Source: Quercus robur (taxonomy: Eukaryota > Streptophyta > Magnoliopsida > Fagales > Fagaceae). From it: a stretch of 64,000 bases of DNA. The position numbers and the translations under genes are program-made. The notes below the pieces were generated by a model. The model was given only the letters and a program-made list of their open reading frames with translations. It did no database searches and was not told the origin of the DNA. This document shows, piece by piece, positions 1-16,113 of the stretch (its first letter is position 1; each line of letters opens with the position of its first letter). The stretch lies in assembly GCF_932294415.1 (NCBI RefSeq), contig NC_065541.1, positions 52,058,290 through 52,122,289 on the forward strand, written 5' to 3'.

Positions 1-490
1 ATAAGTTATAGCAGAAAATATTTGAAAGAAAAGAATGCAATGACAAGAAACTAATATAAAAGAATGAATCAAAAGTTATAGAATCAAATCAGATCACATG
101 ACACATTCATATGAAGAGAAAAAAATTAGGCTTGTCAGTTAACAAACTATAAAAAACCTGCACTAGGCCATTCTATGAATAAAAAAATGAATCAATACTT
201 TCACACTAAGAGAAACAGCATTGCAGTAAGAATTCGAAAAGTAAAAATAAAGCCAAATATTCAATTCCCGCGAATAGTTTTGTTTTTGTATTAGCCTAGA
301 CTACCAACCTATTTGAGATTTCAGTGAATTGCTAATGTAATATTCACAAATCCTTTTTCACTGACCAGTCTCATTAAAATTCAAACGCTTGTTAGTAGCC
401 CATAATCTAAAATTGCATTGATGGAAAAAGATTTGAACTTTTCAATTGCACTTCCATAAGGAGCCTCTGTAACACATCACAAATTTGAAA
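1..490. other. Intergenic, no gene seen
   Basis: AT-rich sequence with no convincing coding frame, RNA gene or recognisable repeat boundary. It flanks the MITE and the copia element that follow. Confidence 0.5.
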
Positions 491-655
491 GCTATAAACA
501 TGGTTTTAAAAACCGGACTAGATGATCTGATTAGTTGAACTGGGAACCAGCCATTAGTTCGGTCCCAAAAAAAATACTAAAAACTTGTCAAAACCAGGAA
601 CTGGAGGCAAATCCGATTTTGCCCCCTGTTCGGTTTCTAAAACCATGGCTATAAT
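491..655. mobile_element. hAT-like MITE (149 bp) with near-perfect 8-bp TSD
   Basis: The element runs from 499 to 647. Its ends are inverted repeats: the left end reads CATGGTTTTAAAAACCG and the right end, on the other strand, CATGGTTTTAGAAACCG. It is flanked by GCTATAAA (491-498) and GCTATAAT (648-655), an 8-bp duplication with one mismatch, as expected for hAT transposition. It encodes nothing and would need a transposase supplied in trans. Confidence 0.7.
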
Positions 656-873
656 AGACAAGAAACTTGTTAGAAGTTAAACTTGTTTTTAATTAACCTT
701 TCGTAAATACGTGTGTTTCATAAGTTAATGTATTGGGAGGTTTATTGAAGTTATGTGTGGGATTTATGAATGTAAGAGTCAGAAAAATAAATGTAGTGGG
801 AGTTAAAGGTTGGATGGTGTACTCTATAAACCCATTTATCCATCAAGTTCTAAGTAAGAGTTGAAGAGAAATA

Positions 874-1719
874 TGATAGTTTTTAGACCCCTTAAAAACA
901 CAATTGGATTAACCTAGGTAATTAGCCAAGTTGTTACTTAGTCCAAATTAACAAATCTAGGTTATCACAATCAAAACAATCATATCATGCAAAGCAGCGG
1001 AAAGATAAATAACACAAAAATATGATCACCCAGGAAACCAAACCGGTAAAAACCTGGGGAGGATTTAACCTAGCTATCCTCAAGGTAAACCTGAATCCAC
1101 TATGAAAGAATCGAAGTTGTTCAACAGGACTTAGACCACTAACACCCTATTGCTACCCACCAGTAGAAACTTATTGACACGACCACGTGCAAGCTCCGAG
1201 ACCACGAACTCCTTCTTTCTTGGATTCTCCAGCAAGTACAAGCACACCCGCTTGTGTTTCTTTAAGTTCTTATGGCAACAATTGAATGATCATCAAGCTC
1301 TTAAACGAATCTCCTTCTTAATAATCCTAAACTTGTGTAAAGGAAAGCTCCTCACAAATCTCATAAGATATTTACACAAACAGTAATATGAGCAACACTA
1401 AAACGTGGCTAAGGTTTGCCTTTTATACTTAGGGCAAATTAGAAAACCCTAAACGTTTTAAAACACAACTAGGGCTGAGTTGGAATTCTGTAGAAAACGC
1501 ATCTAACCTGATTTTCAATTGATCGAGCCTAAGCTTCGATCGATCGAACCAAACCAAGAAGCATAAATAAATTCTGCAACAACTTATTCCAACTTTACAT
1601 AAATGAACCAACTTTAAGCAAGTCTAAACACGACTAAACATATTGTTTTGATCATGATTTACCAGCAATACACATTAGAGTTCTAAATACATAAAATCCT
1701 AAGTTTTTAAAACCTAACA
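874..1719 (-). repeat. 3' LTR (element sense) of the gag-only element
   Basis: Reads TGATAG...CTAACA on the + strand, the reverse of the element sense TGTTAG...CTATCA. It is 846 bp, the same length as the copy at 7190-8035, and the two differ at a few dozen positions by eye. It contains a TCGATCGATCGAA-type short palindrome near 1535-1550 that also occurs in the solo LTR at 19047. Confidence 0.9.
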
Positions 1720-1731
1720 AACTCCTCCTTT
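1720..1731 (-). other. Polypurine tract of the gag-only element
   Basis: On the minus strand this is AAAGGAGGAGTT, immediately followed by the LTR start TGTTAG. It is the expected plus-strand priming site, and its position confirms the element orientation. Confidence 0.7.
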
Positions 1732-2240
1732 GGCAATCCGTGACAAAACAAAACTAAAAGGTCAAAGTTTACAAATAAAAGCCCTTTACAAAAATAATGC
1801 TCATAAAAATAAATTCAATCCTAAATACTATCCATCAATTGCAAATGTAGACAGCAGCTCAATTGAATCAACCTGTATAATTCCTAAAACACTTATACAA
1901 AATGCATAACCGTATATGTGGAAAATACAAGTAAACAAAATAAATTCTTGATTTCAAACAACACACAATAAAGACATATATCAATGAATAACTCATAAAT
2001 ATTAATCAATAAGCAGTCGAAACAAGAAATATAAAAAGCAATAAAAGTATCTCCCCCTAACATGAATAGCCCAACAAAAATATGGCAAGAGCTAAAAAGG
2101 TAAAATACAATGTGAAGCACCTAGATACAATCTAAAATCCACAAGCTCCAACCAACCAAAAATGTTCTTCCCCTGAAAACAAAAACTCTACAAGCTCAAA
2201 TATGTACTCCCCCTTTTTGTGATGGAATGCCAAAGGGCAA

Positions 2241-3341
2241 TCAAAATCCATCATCAAAAGGAGGTGGCGGTGAAGATCGTTGAAACTGTGCCAACTCTGC
2301 GCGCAAAGCACGGATCTCATCGAGCACGTCCACCAAAATCTGTCCATGAGCTGCATAAATGGTCAAGACATGATCCAACGTACGTCGAATGTCTGAATCA
2401 TCCGAAGTAGTTGGTGGAGGAACATCAGCATCAACAGCACTAGCACCAGACGCCTCAGCCGTATCAGCACCTGTAGAAGAGGGAGGTGGGGGAACAACAC
2501 TAGATGACGCACCTCTAGGACGTGTAGAACCAACTCTCAAGTGAGCAGCCCTCTGCCTAAGGAAGGTGGCACCTATGGGAGCAATGACATGAACGGGCTC
2601 ACCGGAAGGGAAATCAGCTAGACCAAGATACAACAAAATCCTATGAATGAAAATAGGATGAATAAGAGCATGCGCTACGGCAGAACTGCTATGAACTTCA
2701 TTCAAAGAACAAAGAAATAGATGAGGAAAGCTGATAGACACACCAGAAATGAAAGTGTACAAAAACACACATCACTCAAGAGGGATGGTGTGGAGATGAG
2801 AAATAGGCCACAAAGAATGACATGCTATCCTAAAGAAAAGATAGGCAGTCTCAGGAAGCTCAGCAGACGTGATCCAAGGATCAGAACCCCACTGGATAAA
2901 AGACCCAGTGATGTATGACATGACGTCATCTAAGGGTGGAGACTCCTCATAGGGATAGACAGGCTCCCTAACGACCGGAACCCCAAGAGCATCAACCACT
3001 ACCTGAGGAGTAATGGTGAACTCAACACCTCGTATCCAACTCCTAACAAGGGTGTTGGAATCATAGATGTGGCAAGAGAGATTCGAGAAGAACTCTCTAA
3101 TCAGGGCGGTCGGGGATGGATGATCTATCTCTAACAGGGACAACCAACCTCTAGTCTCAAGGTTTGCCCTAATGGCTTGATCAACCTCATCTAATACCAC
3201 AGAACGCTCAGCCCAAATCTTACGCTTACAGTTCAGCTTCTCATAAACCTCTCTGCTTTTGTCATTCCTAAACACCTCACTCCTAGAGAGAGACTCAGAA
3301 GAAGTGGAGGGGGTCCTATAGGCTCTAGTCTTCCTAGGCAT
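2241..3341 (-). pseudogene. Second ORF of gag-only element: putative plant transposon protein domain
   Basis: A 367-codon frame from the ATG at 3341-3339 to 2241, broken by one TGA at 2774-2772. The central part, around W-x-E-R-S-V-V-L-D and GWLSLLEI through LVRSWIRGVEF to VDALGVP, looks like the 'putative plant transposon protein' family (Pfam PF20167 as I remember it), found in plant retroelements. The C-terminal part is proline-rich and then likely helical. The TGA sits where an Arg codon would fit and could be CGA to TGA. It lies downstream of gag in the same orientation, in the place of pol or env. Its function is unknown; family assignment is by recollection of motifs, not a search. Confidence 0.6.
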
Positions 3342-5274
3342 GGTGCTAGGATAAGGACAAAGACACAAAGCGAAAGAAAAAAACAAAAACCAAGGGCAGA
3401 CTGCAAGTTAGCACAAAAAAAATATAGGACAAAAATCTATATGATGCATGAACAGATTAAATGTCACGATACATGCCCTAATGCAGTGAAATTAAGTTCA
3501 AATTAAGTTCAAGTTCAACAAAATTGGCTTGAGCATAGAGTTTCTAACAAAAACCCCAAAATTTTGAAAAACCACTTGTTCAATTTGTAGAAAATTGACC
3601 AATTGACCATCACACAAGATAGATTACATAAAATAATGATCAATTACATCAATTCAACAAGCCAATTTCATCAATTGAAACCAATTTGAACAAAATCCCC
3701 AATACGGGTTCAATACAAGCCCTAGAATTTTTAAGTTTTCACAAATCCCCAAATTGATCAAATTAACCAACATAGATCATAAATATATCAATACAGCAAC
3801 AAAACCCATTGATCAAAGTCACAAAATAAGGTTTGATTCATCAAAAATCCCAAATTATGCATAGTCCGAAAATTTACCCAAAAACCATGAAATCATGAAA
3901 AACAATACAAAAGGAAGGGTAATATGGACATACTGGCTTATGGAGAGAGAAACCTAGCAAGAAATTTGGAAGAAAATGACAAAAAAATCGTTGTGGAGCC
4001 TTGCCGAGTCGGAGAGAGAGAAAAAGTTTTGAAAAGGTTGGTTTGAACAAGTCAAATCTGATTTTTAAAAAACCAGATTCACGAGTTTCGATTGATCGAA
4101 AATCAGTTTCGATTGATCGAAACAGAAGGAGGCTCCTTAAAAATTTTAAAACAATTTCGATTGATCGAAAAACAAATTGGATCAATCGAAACAGACAAAG
4201 GCTCACAAAATTTTGAGGAAAAACACAGTTTTTGACAAAAAATTTAGAAACATCTCAAAGCAATGAAATTGATGAACAAAATGCATGAGTATGTGATGAT
4301 ATGTTTTTCAAAAACAAGGATTTAAGCCCAATTTTCTCAAAGTTAAAATTTCTTACATTCTCCATAAATTTTCAAGCATCAAATCAGTTTTGCACAAAAC
4401 TCAAAGTATTTGCAAACTTGGTTGGTCAGACCAAAGACACACACAATAACATGTACAATGTTTAGCAAAGAGTAACTTGTGTAGTGTGTGCAACTAGCAA
4501 AAACTTGAGTTACATGTGAGGTGAAATGTGAATAGCAATTAAACACAAAGTCTACAAAATTCATCACATAAAATTTGAAAGAGACTATTACCAAAAGAGT
4601 TACATCATATAACTCCTACATCTCCTAGATCATAAGCTTGCAATCATGTAAGTTTCTTGATTTTGCCTTATATTATGCGCACAAATTTTATTTGATTGAT
4701 TTAACATTAAGTCCAATAATGTACACACCAATTTTAGCATTTAAATCAAGACTACACCTTATGTTCTTTTTGTGCATGTGCTACAATTTCTCAAGCACAA
4801 AATATTACGATATGCACTAAGGTGTTCATGATTGGCTAGTGAACAGTGGTGAGATGGTTATTTATGCCTTTCTCTAAAGGTTCAAGTCTGACAGTCATAG
4901 ACATGTGACTTCAAAATCAAGACTAAGTAATCAAAACCATAAACATCTTTCCCACACAACATGCACTACAAAGTTTCAACTAGTAAAGTACAATAAATAA
5001 GCTCATCAAGGCTAAACAAGGTACAAATGACATGTTATGTGAAAAAAAATTGACCAGCCTTGTTTTCAAACACCAAGAAAATAGTGCAAAACACAATTTG
5101 GTTCCTTTTTCTCTTTTTTTTTATTATTTTTTTTAGTAAAAAATAAACAAAAACAATCTAGAATGAAATGCATGAATGTTATACAATGCAAATCCTAGAA
5201 ACAGAAAAAACAAAAACCAAAGAACAATGGTCAAAAATAATAGCAATGAAGCACAAGGACCATGTCAGAAGGAC
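3342..5274 (-). other. Non-coding spacer between gag and second ORF
   Basis: About 1.9 kb of AT-rich sequence without a convincing frame. Around 4085-4195 it has four copies of a short GATTGATCGAAA-like motif, which resembles a motif in the element's own LTRs. No pol remnant was recognised, so pol seems absent and not just mutated. Confidence 0.55.
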
Positions 5275-7116
5275 TCAATTAGATTGAGCCTTTTGCATCC
5301 AAAACTTTTTAGATGCACCACGAGCATTGGAGTTCTTATTCACATGGGAATGATTACCAACTCCAGGATTGGAATAAAGGTTTAAAGCCTTTACCAATTT
5401 ACCAATGAGTACAATAGAATCTTGTGCTTCAGGCACAGGTACTTTTGGTTTGTTTGCTCTTTTAGCAGCTTGTAGCTTGTAACAGTTTGGATGAATGTGT
5501 CCAGACTTTCCACAAAAATGACAAACCCATGCAAGCTTATCATGTGACTTGTCCTTAGAAAGGGTAGGCTGCTTAGATTTAGACTCTTTTAAATCAACCC
5601 TAATCTTCCTAGGAGGTGTAACTTCTAAGGGTTTGACAACCTCACTCACAGGGGGTTCAGAAGAAGATGAAGGAACAAAGATAGTGGAATTGGGTGTAGA
5701 CACGTTGATGTTTTCTACAAAACCTAACCCAGTTTTGTCAGAAGGAGACTTTTGAACACTCGGCATATGATCAAGTTTGGAACTAGCAGACCTATTAGAT
5801 TGTTCTCTAGCAACAGAAAGTTCATGTTCCAAATTCTTAACTTTATCAATTAAAAACATGTTCTCAGTCTTCACATTATTCAAAAGTTTAGTAGCATCAA
5901 ACAGTTTAACAAGCAAATTTTTCTTATCAAGCTCAAGAGATGCAATTTTCTTCAAGCCTAATTCAACATTCATAGCATCCTTTGCAGCAACTTTGCAAAG
6001 TTTATTGTAGGCTTCCTGAAGATCTGCGTCCTCAAAGAGTTCCCCATCAGAAGGGTTCTCTTCAATAAATATGCTTTCATTGACTACAGCAATAGCAGTG
6101 AAAGCAATGAAGTTTCCATCCTCGTCATAACCAGACTCATCATCAGAAACTTCACCATCACTAAGGGTTACAACCATAGCCTTATCCTTAGACTTCAAGT
6201 AGGTAGGACATTTAGATTTCATGTGACCATACCCTTGACATCCAAAGCACTAAGGACCCATAGAATTATTTGAAGATTGACCTACTTTTTCTCTAGGTTT
6301 ATCAGTATTATTAACCTTAGTGGGATCATTCTTCCTAACGTTTCTAAGTTCAACAGTGTTCTCATCTCTTGCCCTTCTGTTGTTGTTTCTAAGGAAATTC
6401 CTAAAGTTCTTGGCAAGGTAAGCAATCTCTGTAGCAGAGAGCTCATCATCAAATCCACCAACATCAACATCATCAACTGACTTAAGAGCCATTGATTTGG
6501 ATTTGCTAGTCTTAGGTAGGTCCAACTCATAGGATTGAAGAGATTCTACAAATTCATCAACAGGGATGGAGTCCACATCCTTACTCTCAATGATGGTAGT
6601 CACCTTGGGTCTAAAATCTTCAGTCAAAGATCTAAGAATCTTCCTAACAATTTTAGCTTGATCATAGATTTCACCCAAGTTATATGCAGAATTAACAATA
6701 TCATTAATTTTAGCATAGAATTCATCAAAAGATTCATCATTAGACATCCTAATGCTTTCAAATTTAGAAGTTAACTGCTGCAATTTGTTGATTTTGATAG
6801 CCTTTGTGCCTTTATGCACAATCTGGAGGATATTCCAAGCAGTATAAGCAACCTCAATATTAGAGATTCTCTTAAATTCCTCCATAGAAACAGCGTTAAA
6901 GATAGCATTCATAACTTTGCTATTAAACGCGGCTGCTTCTTTTTGAGAAGTTTGCCACTCACTAACAGGAGTAGTGGGCTTCTCCCATCCGTATTCGATG
7001 GAGTTCCAGACTTTCTCATCAATCGATTTCAGGAATGCTTTCATCCTTACTTTCCAATAAGCATAGTCATTCCCATCAAAGTGAGGAGAAATAATAAGAG
7101 AATGTCCATGTTCCAT
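5275..7116 (-). pseudogene. gag: Copia-type gag with two zinc knuckles, one in-frame stop
   Basis: One 614-codon frame from the ATG at 7116-7114 to the stop at 5275, interrupted by a TAG at 6252-6250. The N-terminal part (H-F-D-G-N-D-Y-A-Y-W-K and the following helix-rich region) is a UBN2/DUF4219-type gag. A first zinc knuckle, C-x2-C-x4-H-x4-C (CFGCQGYGH...), follows directly after the stop. A long coiled-coil-like section (LELDKKNLLVKLFD...) comes next, and a second knuckle C-x2-C-x4-H-x4-C (CHFCGKSGH...) lies near 5505-5550. The primer site is about 60 bp upstream. The stop could be readable or a simple mutation (AAG or CAG to TAG). Confidence 0.82.
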
Positions 7117-7175
7117 GACAACAAGGGTCAAGGATCAGCTCAGTGATCAAAAGATCAACAACAAGAGAGCAACCC

Positions 7176-7187
7176 GCTCTGATACCA
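7176..7187 (-). other. Primer-binding site (tRNA-iMet type)
   Basis: On the minus strand the sequence is TGGTATCAGAGC, the common copia primer site complementary to the 3' end of initiator methionine tRNA. It lies two bases inside the 5' LTR (7190-8035) and fixes the element's minus orientation. Confidence 0.9.
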
Positions 7188-7189
7188 CT

Positions 7190-8035
7190 TGATAGTTTTT
7201 AGACCCCTTAAAAACACAATTGGATTAACCTAGGTAATTAGCCAAGTTGTTACTTAGTCCAAATTAACAAATCTAGGTTATCACAATCAAAACAATCATA
7301 TCATGCAAAGCAGCGGAAAGATAAATAATACAAAAATATGATCACCCAGGAAACCAAACCGGTAAAAACCTGGGGAGGATTTAACCTAGCTATCCTCAAG
7401 GTAAACCTGAATCCACTATGAAAGAATCGAAGTTGTTCAACAGGACTTAGACCACTAACATCCTATTGCTACCCACCAGTAGAAACTTACTGACACGACC
7501 AGGTGCAAGCTCCGAGACCACAGACTCCTTCTTTCTTGGATTCTCCAGCAAGTACAAGCACACCCGCTTGTGTTTCTTTAAGTTCTTATGTCAGCAACTG
7601 AATGATCATCAAGCTCTTAAACGAATCTCCTTCTTGATAATCCTAAGCTTGTGTAAAGGAAAGCTCCTCACAAATCTCACAAGAGATTTACACAAATAGC
7701 AATATGAGCAACACTAAAACGTGGCAAGGGTTTTCTTTTTATACCTAGGGCAAATTAAAAAACTCTAAACGTTTTAAAACACAACTAGGGCTGAGTTGGA
7801 ATTCTGCAAAAAACGCATCTGACCCGATTTTCTATTGATCGAGCCTAAGCTTCGATCGATCGAACCAGGCCGAGAAGCATAAATAAATTCTGCAACAGCT
7901 TATTCCAACTTTACATAAATGAACCAACTTTGGGCAAGTCTAAACACGACTAAACATATTGTTTTGATCATAATTTGCCAACAATACACATTAGAGTTCT
8001 AAATACATAAAATCCTAAGTCTTTAGAACCTAACA
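7190..8035 (-). repeat. 5' LTR (element sense) of the gag-only element
   Basis: It is 846 bp, ends in TG/CA and is adjacent to the AAATA duplication at 8036-8040. It matches 874-1719 along its whole length. Confidence 0.9.
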
Positions 8036-8110
8036 AAATACAAAGCTTTAAAGAGTTCTAACTCTTCCCTCTCCACTCTCTCTCCCTTTATTTAATTTTT
8101 GAGTGTGAGT

Positions 8111-9126
8111 TGTTAGGACATATGTGAATCATATTAGGAACATATGTCATTTAGAATTGGCTAATCCTTTGACAAAACACACTTTACTTGTAATTGGGTA
8201 GATCTAGGATGTGTTTAATACTTCAAGGAACAAGAGTTCAAGTCCAATTGTTAAAGCCATGCAAGTCTGTCCAAGAAACAAGTGAAGAAGTGCTGAATTT
8301 TAAAGCTCGATAACTAGCTCGACAAATAGCATCTATCAAGGTTTATAAGGGATCTTCAACCCGATGCTCGGCAGCTACTCGATAGATAACCTATCTATCG
8401 AGATTTACGAAAATCAGTTTTTCAGATCTGATTTCACACAAATTCGTGTATAATTATTTAGGCTTTCTTTTCTCACAACCCTAAACATATATAAGGATTA
8501 TTTTAAAGGCCGTCACAACTGATGCAAGTGAGTGCAACTTGATGCAAAGGTTTTTCACAAGCATTTTGTGACCGGAGACATATGCCCTAGTTTATCTTTC
8601 TCTTGAAGAAGCTACTACGTTTGTACACTGTAGGGTTTTGTAACCAAGGAGCTTCATGATCTTCATCATGTTGATGAATTGAAAAACTTTGCAGCCAACA
8701 TCCTTCTCAAGTTAGTGGTTAGTCACGTACTTGGATCCGTGCATTAATTGGTTAGTCACATACTGGGAGCATTGCATTGAAAAGGAGAGATTATCACTAC
8801 AAAACAAGTGCAATTGTGTATTGGGTAAGGGTTCAACTGTAGGTTGGTATAAGGTACTGGGATTCCTTTACTTGTAATCGCTTGTTATAATAATAGTGGA
8901 TTCTCAGGAGTGGTAACCTTAAAATCACCCAATGGAGTTTTTGACTTGGAGGTTTTCCCCATTCTAAACAAATCACCATGTCAACTTTATTTTCCGCTAC
9001 ATATTAACTTAGTTGGTGATTTGTTTGTGCTACCACACGTATTGCATGTTAATTGGATTAATTAATTAACTTGGCTAATAAATTGGTTAATTCATCACAA
9101 GGAGTCAATACATTCCTGGCCTATCA
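8111..9126 (+). mobile_element. Solo LTR (1016 bp) in the copia 5' LTR
   Basis: Begins TGTTAGGACATATG and ends GGCCTATCA, with a perfect TGAGT duplication at 8106-8110 and 9127-9131. The surrounding sequence is the copia LTR, which continues uninterrupted if this segment is removed. No internal coding sequence or primer site is present, so it is a solo LTR left by LTR-LTR recombination. The orientation is tentative. Confidence 0.82.
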
Positions 9127-9217
9127 TGAGTCTCTTCTATACACTAAGTAGTGTGTGAGTGTTAGTGAGAGTAAGAAAGAAAAGGCCCATCCGTATTTTG
9201 TTTTTATTTCCAACAAA

Positions 9218-9229
9218 GTGGTATCAGAG
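9218..9229 (+). other. Primer-binding site of the copia element
   Basis: TGGTATCAGAGC, three bases after the end of the 5' LTR at 9214. This is the initiator methionine tRNA primer site used by many copia elements. Confidence 0.92.
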
Positions 9230-9249
9230 CCAATCTGTTCGTGGTGAGA

Positions 9250-13301
<4,052 letters not shown>

Positions 13302-13314
<13 letters not shown>

Positions 13315-13662
13315 ACTTGTTTTTAATTAATCTTTCATAAATAAGTGTGAGTTTCATAAGTTAATGTAGTGGGAGTTTTATTGAAGTTATGTGTGGGATT
13401 TATGAATGTAAGAGTTAGAAAAATAAATGTAGTGGGAGTTAAACATTGGATGGTATACTATATAAACCCATTTATCCGTCAAGTTCTAAATAAGAGTTGA
13501 AGAGAAATACAAAAATTTAAAGAGTTCTAACTCTTCCCTCTCCACTCTATCTCCCTTTATTTAATTTGTGAGTGTGAGTCTCTTCTATACACTAAGTACT
13601 ATGTGAGTGTTTGTGAGAGTAAGAGAGAAAAGGCCCATCAGTATTTTGTTTTATTTCCAACA
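13302..13662 (+). repeat. 3' LTR of the copia element
   Basis: 361 bp, TGTTAG...CCAACA, followed by the AAACT duplication at 13663-13667. It is uninterrupted and serves as the reference for rebuilding the split 5' LTR. Confidence 0.92.
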
Positions 13663-13667
13663 AAACT

Positions 13668-15077
13668 CACACAAGCTAAGAATATGAACATTGTTTTAAA
13701 CTACTACCAAATATGAACATCCAACAAAGCCATGTGAACCTAGTAGCTCCATTCACTACCCGTTGGACATAACAGAGTAAAAGTCCTACTTACACAACTC
13801 ATAGACAGTTCATAGAAGCATTTAATTAAACATGTAATTTGCATTTCTAACCCACAAACGAAACATAAATAGAAAATAAAGATAAACCCAGAAACAAATC
13901 ATAGAAAATACTATCAAACAAAACCTATGTACAAATCAAATGAAACCCAAATAAAACCCACAAACAAATCAAATGAAACCCAAACAAACCCACCAAAAAA
14001 AAAAAAACAAAAAACAAAAAACAAAAAAACAAAAACAAATGAAACCCACAAAAAAAACACACAGCCTTTGTGGATTTAGATTTAGTAGAAAGAGAGAAAT
14101 AAAGAGGTTAAAGAGGAAGATAAGAGTTGAGAGAGACAAACCTAAAGTTGTCGCGAGAAAGAGAGAGAAGAAGAAGCTTGTTGAGTTGCAAGGAAGAAAG
14201 AGAAATGCGAGCCAAAGTAGAGAGAGAAATAGAGGAGCGTGCATGAGAGATTTCAGAATTCCACCATGTTTGAGGGTATTTGAAATCTATGGATTTGGGC
14301 CTATCAAATTCTAGTGGGATTTGAGGCCAATCCAAATCCATTTCTTTTAACTTACCGAAAGAAAGAATTTTGATTTGGGCCCCCTCAAATCCAAATCCAT
14401 GGCAACCAAACAGACCATAAGTGATTGATTTCTACTAAAAAGAGAAGAGTGAGTTGATAGAGAAGTAAAGTTGCTCCTTTCTTTTTTCCTTAATTAATTA
14501 ATCAATTAATTTTATTATCAGGAAAAGAAATTTTGTGAAACAAAATGCAAAATAGAGATTTGATAGGCACAGAGAATGGCTGAGTTATATCATCGGCATT
14601 CAATGCAATTTGGCACTTTTTATAAATCTTTTCTCGAATTCATCTGTCAAAAAAAATTGAAACAAAAACCAAAAACAAAACAAAAGAACAAAATAAAATT
14701 TTACATGCACTAATAGAAACCCAAGCGATTGGAAACCATAAATTTTGTGAGAGTTGCTCCTTGAGTTCAACGGAAGGGGAATAGAAGAGACTAGGTTTTC
14801 TCACACCGTGGAAAATAGAATGTGTTTTTAACTCTAGTGAAATGCTATGTTTACAATATTTTTATAACAAATTTTAGGTGATAGGTTGTTACAGCCCTTA
14901 CGGGCTGTTACTGATGGACAAGAAAATAATTTCAATGATAGATTCAAATTAAAAACCTGTAACAACTTACCAACAAAAATTTATTGTGAAAATGTTATGG
15001 ATGCAGCATTTTTCTTAAATTAAATATAAAACTCCTTTGTTATTATCCTCTATGTAGATATAAAGATTATTCCCATA

Positions 15078-15123
<46 letters not shown>

Positions 15124-16113
15124 ATAGACCTCCATGAGTGGCTAATGGGGTGTGTACATTTAGATATTTGAAAGAACCATTAAAGAAAATGGAAATCCTT
15201 AAAAATTAATCTAGAAATCTATTTTCCCTTTTTTTAAAGCATATTTAAAACTATCCTCTCCTTGCCTTCAATCCAAATATACTACTAAAAATACTATTGG
15301 GTATACACATAGAAGTGAAAGTTCCACCCAAAAAATAATAATAATAATAATAAAAGTTGAGAATATTTTTTTAATAGATATGATAGAATTTGAACAAGCA
15401 AAATGCTAGAAATACAAAAAATTTTACAAAAACTTTTACAAATTACTGATATAATGAGTGATTATTAGTAAATAAAAAAAATGATGTTATTAGTGGCCCA
15501 TATAAGAACTAATAAGAACTTGGCCACAACAATAGTTTGTAAAAATATTGTAAAATAGTTTGTAACTGTAACATTACTCTTTGAACAAATAACGATGACT
15601 TTATAATAATTGCTTCAATCATCATGTTAAAATATCGATTGGTTTCCTCTTTCTCAATTGTCACCCCCTTTACTCACTTTAGATAATCTGCTACCAATGC
15701 TCTAAAGTCTAAACAACATGAATGCATGAAACAAACATAGAGTATATAAGTAGACACATTAAGATGTGAGTTTAATAAGGTTTTATTCTCAAATATAATT
15801 CATTAATGAGTTAACATTTATTATATAAAAAAATAACTTAGATAATTAATGGAGAAATAAATTACAAATATTATTATGATAATTAAACCTCATCACAAAT
15901 TTACAATTTATATTCCTCAAATAATTGATAGGCACATTTGAATACATGTCTATATAAATTGTATTTTGATATAAACTCAAATTCTCAAAACAAAAACAAA
16001 CAAACAAAAAAAAAATGTATCAACTAATTTGGACAGATTATAATATGTGGGTTCGGACAAATTTGTTTTTCCTCAATTTTCAATCATTTTCTTTTTTCTA
16101 TTGTCAACCAAAT
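13668..16113. other. Intergenic, AT-rich with simple repeats
   Basis: No gene recognised. It holds A-rich low-complexity sequence near 13990-14060, a TA run followed by poly-T near 15086-15123, an ATA/TAA run near 15336-15352 and MITE-like segments (14840-15010 and a diverged one near 15390-15580). Sequence at 15680-15885 resembles 46900-47140 downstream of gene B, which marks this as the 3' flank of the duplicated GT90 locus. Confidence 0.5.
14840..15010. mobile_element. MITE copy (family with ACAATATTTTTATAAC-like ends)
   Basis: A 170-bp segment with imperfect inverted ends: ATGCTATGTTTACAATATTT on the left and GTGAAAATGTTATGGATGCA on the right. Related segments occur at 23793-23962 and 26014-26200, so this is a dispersed family. 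Exact boundaries and TSD were not resolved. Confidence 0.5.

Larger units (their letters stand above)
874..8035 (-). mobile_element. Non-autonomous LTR retrotransposon: gag plus second ORF, no pol
   Basis: LTRs of equal length (846 bp, 874-1719 and 7190-8035) bound a 5.5 kb interior, flanked by a perfect AAATA duplication (869-873, 8036-8040). The tRNA-iMet primer site at 7176-7187 and the polypurine tract at 1720-1731 both place the element on the minus strand. The interior holds a copia-type gag (7116-5275), a long non-coding stretch, and a second ORF (3341-2241). No protease, integrase, RT or RNase H sequence was seen, so it would depend on another element's pol. A solo LTR of the same family sits at 19047-19903. 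Confidence 0.9.
668..9214 (+). repeat. Split 5' LTR of the copia element
   Basis: Three pieces, 668-873, 8041-8110 and 9132-9214, line up in order with the single intact LTR at 13302-13662. They are interrupted by 874-8035 and 8111-9126, each with its own target-site duplication (AAATA at 869-873 and 8036-8040; TGAGT at 8106-8110 and 9127-9131). The two LTR copies differ by scattered substitutions, so the outer copia insertion is not recent. Confidence 0.88.

Noticed and set aside
1150..1386. 78-codon frame and its twin at 7466-7699
   Set aside because: Both lie in the two LTR copies of the gag-only element and are chance frames in non-coding LTR sequence.
13969..14341. Lys/Arg-rich or Phe-rich frames of 77-113 codons
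   Set aside because: They come from A-rich and T-rich low-complexity DNA.
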